Positions 61,039 through 64,000 of a stretch of 64,000 nucleotides of DNA are shown in pieces. The notes below the pieces were generated by a model that saw only the letters and a program-made list of their open reading frames with translations, ran no database searches and was not told the origin of the DNA. Position numbers and translations under genes: made by a program. The stretch lies in the NCBI GenBank assembly GCA_019636845.1, contig JAHBWV010000001.1, forward strand, positions 2,108,001 to 2,172,000. The letters are read 5' to 3'. The stretch is from Phycisphaeraceae bacterium (GTDB lineage: Bacteria; Planctomycetota; Phycisphaerae; Phycisphaerales; UBA1924). The stretch's first letter is position 1; each line of letters begins with the position of its first letter.

Positions 61039-61608
61039 ATGCTCGAATCCCTCAAGTCTGCTCAGCGCACACTCGACGAGTTCTGCACGGACAGCCAGAG
61101 TTCTGCGCGCATCTCGGGTCTCGCGGGCTTGCTCGCGGCATGCTTCCGGGCTGGCGGCAAGGTCCTGATCTGCGGCAACGGCGGATCGCTCGCAGACGCG
61201 GTCCACTTTGCAGAAGAACTCACGGGCCGGTTCCGCGACGACCGCCCTGCGCTGCCGGCGATCGCGATCGCCGAACCAGGTCACATCACCTGCACAGCAA
61301 ATGACTACGGGTTCGAGCGAATTTTCAGCCGCGCTGTGGAAGCCCTCGGCCGCGAGGGTGATGTTCTGATCGCGCTGTCGACGAGCGGAAACTCGGCAAA
61401 CATTGTGCTCGCCGTGGAGGCGGCGCGTTCGCGGAAGATGGCGACGGTGGCTCTCCTGGGCAGGGGCGGAGGACGGCTGAAGGGCGTGTGCGATCTCGAG
61501 ATCATCGCGCCCGGCTCGACCGCAGATCGGATCCAGGAGATCCACATGCTGGTCTTGCACATTCTGGTTGAGTTGGTCGAGATCGAACTCGGCTATGCGA
61601 GACAATGA
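61039..61608 (+). CDS. gmhA: sedoheptulose 7-phosphate isomerase (phosphoheptose isomerase)
   Basis: First step of the ADP-heptose pathway for lipopolysaccharide cores. 189 residues, SIS fold. Motifs: LICGNGGSLADAVHFAEEL, LSTSGNSANIVLA and QEIHMLVLHILVELVE with the metal-binding His-Glu residues. The ATG at 61039 gives the standard N-terminus; an in-frame start 45 bases upstream would add an unlikely segment. Other heptose genes are not adjacent. A related SIS isomerase with another sugar substrate is a small possibility. Confidence 0.9.
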   Translation: MLESLKSAQRTLDEFCTDSQSSARISGLAGLLAACFRAGGKVLICGNGGSLADAVHFAEELTGRFRDDRPALPAIAIAEPGHITCTANDYGFERIFSRAVEALGREGDVLIALSTSGNSANIVLAVEAARSRKMATVALLGRGGGRLKGVCDLEIIAPGSTADRIQEIHMLVLHILVELVEIELGYARQ

Positions 61609-61681
61609 CGCTCGTGATGCGTCGCGAATAGCATACTTTGATGTCCGTTTCGGTCCGTGACAGAGTCCAGAGGAGATCGCC

Positions 61682-63151
61682 ATGGCGTACTACACCAAGC
61701 TCGGCCTGCTCCCGCAGAAGCGCCACGTCCAGTTCCGACGCCCTGACGGCGTGCTGTACTCCGAAGAGCTGTTCGGCACCGAGGGGTTCACAGGTCCTAC
61801 GAGTACGATGTACCACATCCACCCGCCCACACAGGTCTACGGCTGGAAGAAACTCTATTCGACCGCGGTCGAGTACGTCGAGCAGGACGTGATGCGGATG
61901 CGTCACACCATGACCGGCGGACAGCGCATGGCCCCCAAGGGCGACTGGGTCACGGGGCGCGTGGTGCTGTACGGGAACACCGACTGCGAGATGGCCGTCT
62001 GCAATCCCGCTGAGCAGATGAAGTACCACTACAAGAACGGGCAGGGGGACGAGTGCCTGTTTGTCCACTTCGGCTCGGGCGTCTGCCACACCATGATGGG
62101 CACGCTCAAGTTCGGACCGAAGGACTACATCATCATTCCCAAGGGAGTGATCTATACGATCATCTGGGACAAGCGGAAGAACGGCCCCGACGGGAAGCCG
62201 ACCGACGGGGGGCCTTCGATCCAGAACACTCCGTACGGGCGGGTGCTGCTCATCGAGACCGCGAACGGATCGCACATCGGCCCGCCGCCGAGGTATGTGT
62301 CGAAGCAGACCGCCCAGTTTCTCGAGCATTCGCCGTATTGCGAGCGTGATCTGAGGATTCCCGAATACCCGCTCACATGGGACGAGAAGGGCGAGTTCGA
62401 GGTGCGGATCAAGGCCCGCGACTTGGTCCACAGCTACATGTACCACTACCACCCGCTGGACGTCGTCGGGTGGGACGGATGCTACTACCCCTACATCTTC
62501 AACATCGACGACTTCGCGCCGATCACGGGCAAACTCCACATGCCGCCGCCGATCCACCAGACGTTCGAGGCCCACAACTTCGTGATCTGCTCGTTCTGCC
62601 CGCGCATGCTGGATTACCACCCTCAGGCGATCAAGGTGCCGTACAACCACTCGAACCTGGACTCGGATGAGGTCCTTTACTACGTCGAGGGGAACTTTGG
62701 AAGCCGCAAGGGGATCGAAGTCGGCTCGCTGACGGCGCACCCCCAGGGAATCCCGCACGGCCCGCACCCCGGGACGATCGAGGCATCGCTGAGCGCGACA
62801 TACACCGGCGAACTCGCGGTCATGTGCGACACGTTCCGACCGCTCCACCCGACCAAGGCCGCGCTGAAGATGGACGATGAGAAGTACCCGGCCTCGTGGC
62901 AGGGCGAGCACTTCCCCGGCTTGACCTCTGGGCAGATCAAGATCGCGTCATCCGATTCTTCCAACGGGCATGCATCAGGAGGCGGCGAGAAGGTTCCCGT
63001 GTTCGAGCATCGCTCCGAGGCCAACGTGTGGGCTCCGAATACGCCGTCCGCGCCTCTCACCAAGACGAACGGACACTCTCGCGCCAACGGAAAGTCCAAA
63101 CAGGCCACGCCGAAGACGAGCGCGAAGAAGGCCTCCACAGCCAGAAAGTGA
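61682..63151 (+). CDS. hmgA: homogentisate 1,2-dioxygenase family protein with basic tail
   Basis: Opens the ring of homogentisate in tyrosine and phenylalanine breakdown, using iron and oxygen. 489 residues. The N-terminus (YYTKLGLLPQKRHVQFRRPD) and the core YNHSNLDSDEVLYYVEGNF and HPQGIPHGPHPG supply the expected His, Glu and His iron ligands. About 65 extra C-terminal residues are low complexity, ending in a Lys/Ala/Thr/Ser-rich stretch. AGGAG is six bases before the ATG. No other tyrosine-degradation gene is adjacent. Confidence 0.88.
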   Translation: MAYYTKLGLLPQKRHVQFRRPDGVLYSEELFGTEGFTGPTSTMYHIHPPTQVYGWKKLYSTAVEYVEQDVMRMRHTMTGGQRMAPKGDWVTGRVVLYGNTDCEMAVCNPAEQMKYHYKNGQGDECLFVHFGSGVCHTMMGTLKFGPKDYIIIPKGVIYTIIWDKRKNGPDGKPTDGGPSIQNTPYGRVLLIETANGSHIGPPPRYVSKQTAQFLEHSPYCERDLRIPEYPLTWDEKGEFEVRIKARDLVHSYMYHYHPLDVVGWDGCYYPYIFNIDDFAPITGKLHMPPPIHQTFEAHNFVICSFCPRMLDYHPQAIKVPYNHSNLDSDEVLYYVEGNFGSRKGIEVGSLTAHPQGIPHGPHPGTIEASLSATYTGELAVMCDTFRPLHPTKAALKMDDEKYPASWQGEHFPGLTSGQIKIASSDSSNGHASGGGEKVPVFEHRSEANVWAPNTPSAPLTKTNGHSRANGKSKQATPKTSAKKASTARK

Positions 63152-63213
63152 CGGGCAGCCGGTCAGAGAACGCCACGAACGAGTAATTGCGCCGCGACGG
63201 TGTGTTGCCGCCG

Positions 63214-64000
63214 TCAGCGGACAACGGTCTCGCGTTCGAGGTAGCGGACATCCGTCGCGCCGACGGCCTGCACGGGCAGCCCTCGCCCCTTTGTCCCTAC
63301 GGGGAAGATGTTGATCCCGCCGCTGGTTTCGCCGGTGATGTTGTTGTAGCCGATTCGACCCTGAAGGATCAGAGACTGCATCTCGCGATAGACAGTGAAG
63401 GATGTGGTCTGAAAATCACCCCGCTCGGTGTCATAGGCGACGTTGATTCCCATCATGTACTTCTGGGTGACCCTCGCGATCGCCCCTGCGTTGACGAATG
63501 TTGTGTCTTCGACGTTGATGTATCGCATCTCAACGTAGGAGGTAAGGTCGGGGTTGTGCTGGAGCGTCACGCCAGCAGACTCACGCGCGGGCTGATTGAG
63601 TTCGAGGTCGTAGATCATGTTGCCGCCGATGCCCACGGCGCTCGTCGCCTGCCATGTGGCATCGATCTGGAAGAACTCTCCGGGTTGCGAGTACTCGGGG
63701 CGATAATCGATGAACCGCCGGATGGGACTCTTCCTGTCCGCATCATCCGAGAACGTCGCGTACTCGACGTCGAGCGTCAGGAAATCGACAGTGTGCCATC
63801 TGCCCGCGCCGCCACGCTGCGTCTGCCAGGTCTGGTCGAGCCCGAGCCGGATCGCGGTGCCGTTCGCGAGATCCTCGACGGTTCCGTCATAGACGGGCAG
63901 ATTCGAGGCCTCCGTGTTCGTCCCGGCGGTCCAGAACGTCACCTTCGGCTCAACGATGTGGCGCACGCGGTGGATGTCGAAGAAAGCGGAGTCGATCTTG
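63214..64000 (-). CDS. LptD-like outer-membrane LPS-assembly protein, C-terminal part (runs off window)
   Basis: The frame stays open to the last base, so only the last ~260 residues are seen. The pattern is outer-membrane beta-barrel: short alternating strands such as WHTVDFLTLDVEYATFS, EFFQIDATWQATSAVGIGG, TSYVEMRYINVEDT and MQSLILQGRIGYNNITG. The entry segment DIHRVRHIVEPKVTFW matches the LptD barrel region, where RH(V/I)(L/V)xP is conserved. The terminal residues do not end in the usual aromatic, so a related barrel is possible. Confidence 0.72.
   Translation of the reverse strand, partial: KIDSAFFDIHRVRHIVEPKVTFWTAGTNTEASNLPVYDGTVEDLANGTAIRLGLDQTWQTQRGGAGRWHTVDFLTLDVEYATFSDDADRKSPIRRFIDYRPEYSQPGEFFQIDATWQATSAVGIGGNMIYDLELNQPARESAGVTLQHNPDLTSYVEMRYINVEDTTFVNAGAIARVTQKYMMGINVAYDTERGDFQTTSFTVYREMQSLILQGRIGYNNITGETSGGINIFPVGTKGRGLPVQAVGATDVRYLERETVVR

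Noticed and set aside
63190-63215. Weak hairpin between hmgA and the LptD-like gene (GACGG..CCGTC)
   Set aside because: Only five pairs, a large loop and no T tract; not enough to call a terminator.
1-64000. tRNA, rRNA, CRISPR, insertion sequence, prophage or attachment site
   Set aside because: No cloverleaf-like sequence, spaced repeat array, transposase, integrase or flanking direct repeats were noticed; gaps are too short to hide most of them.

Overview
This window is compact, GC-rich bacterial chromosome: about 54 protein genes, almost all core metabolism or housekeeping, with very short gaps, many ATGA-type start/stop overlaps and no sign of insertion sequences, phage, CRISPR, tRNA or rRNA. 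Gene content points to a Gram-negative-type, LPS-bearing bacterium (gmhA, an LptD-like barrel, MlaE, LpoB-like lipoproteins, M48 and CPBP membrane proteases). The style of the proteins (HrpA with DUF3418, permease-DtxR fusions, long PstC/PstA, DUF4340, large lipoproteins of unknown function) fits a planctomycete, most likely a Phycisphaerae-type lineage. The taxonomic call is an inference; no rRNA gene is present to confirm it.

Layout. 0.2-8.5 kb: TPR protein, peptide deformylase, CinA, pyruvate kinase, an orphan ABC binding protein, an SDR oxidoreductase and a PhzF protein. 8.6-14.8 kb: AspRS, thiolase, CPBP protease, class I glutamine amidotransferase-type hydrolase, DUF4340 protein. 14.9-20.3 kb: pstS-pstC-pstA phosphate uptake without pstB, with a terminator-like hairpin after pstS. 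20.5-23.4 kb: a lipoprotein with a JAMM-like C-terminus followed by an M48 membrane protease. 23.5-28.0 kb: a manganese/zinc-type ABC uptake operon in which both permeases carry C-terminal DtxR-like domains, and whose promoter overlaps a perfect palindrome. 28.1-32.5 kb: a tiny stand-alone kinase dimerisation-like domain and the HrpA helicase. 32.5-38.8 kb: argR-argC-argB-argF-argG-argH. 38.8-42 kb: ribH-nusB-ftsY and a divergent UbiA-family gene. 42-44.1 kb: MlaE permease with an anti-sigma/anti-anti-sigma pair and a HEAT-like lipoprotein. 44.3-48 kb: guaA and an OPT transporter. 48.1-54.6 kb: a six-gene run (sodium symporter, anmK, murQ, Dabb protein, DapB-like dehydrogenase, alpha-oxoamine synthase-like enzyme) centred on anhydro-MurNAc recycling. 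54.6-58 kb: an LpoB/YcfL/COG3014-like lipoprotein cluster. 58.2-64 kb: hybrid-like histidine kinase plus LuxR-type regulator, gmhA, homogentisate dioxygenase and the C-terminal end of an LptD-like protein that runs off the window.

The most interesting signals are (1) the metal transporter whose two permeases are fused to DtxR-type metal-sensor modules, together with a promoter-overlapping operator and no separate regulator gene in the window; (2) a recurrent TANNNT -10 box placed 5-9 bases before the start codon of ten genes, suggesting leaderless transcription is common, including argR, whose box lies inside an ARG-box-like inverted repeat; and (3) the cell-wall recycling operon that also carries an amino-acid dehydrogenase-like protein and a PLP enzyme of unknown substrate. 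No stretch over about 300 bases lacks a gene; the first 182 bases hold no gene I can support.
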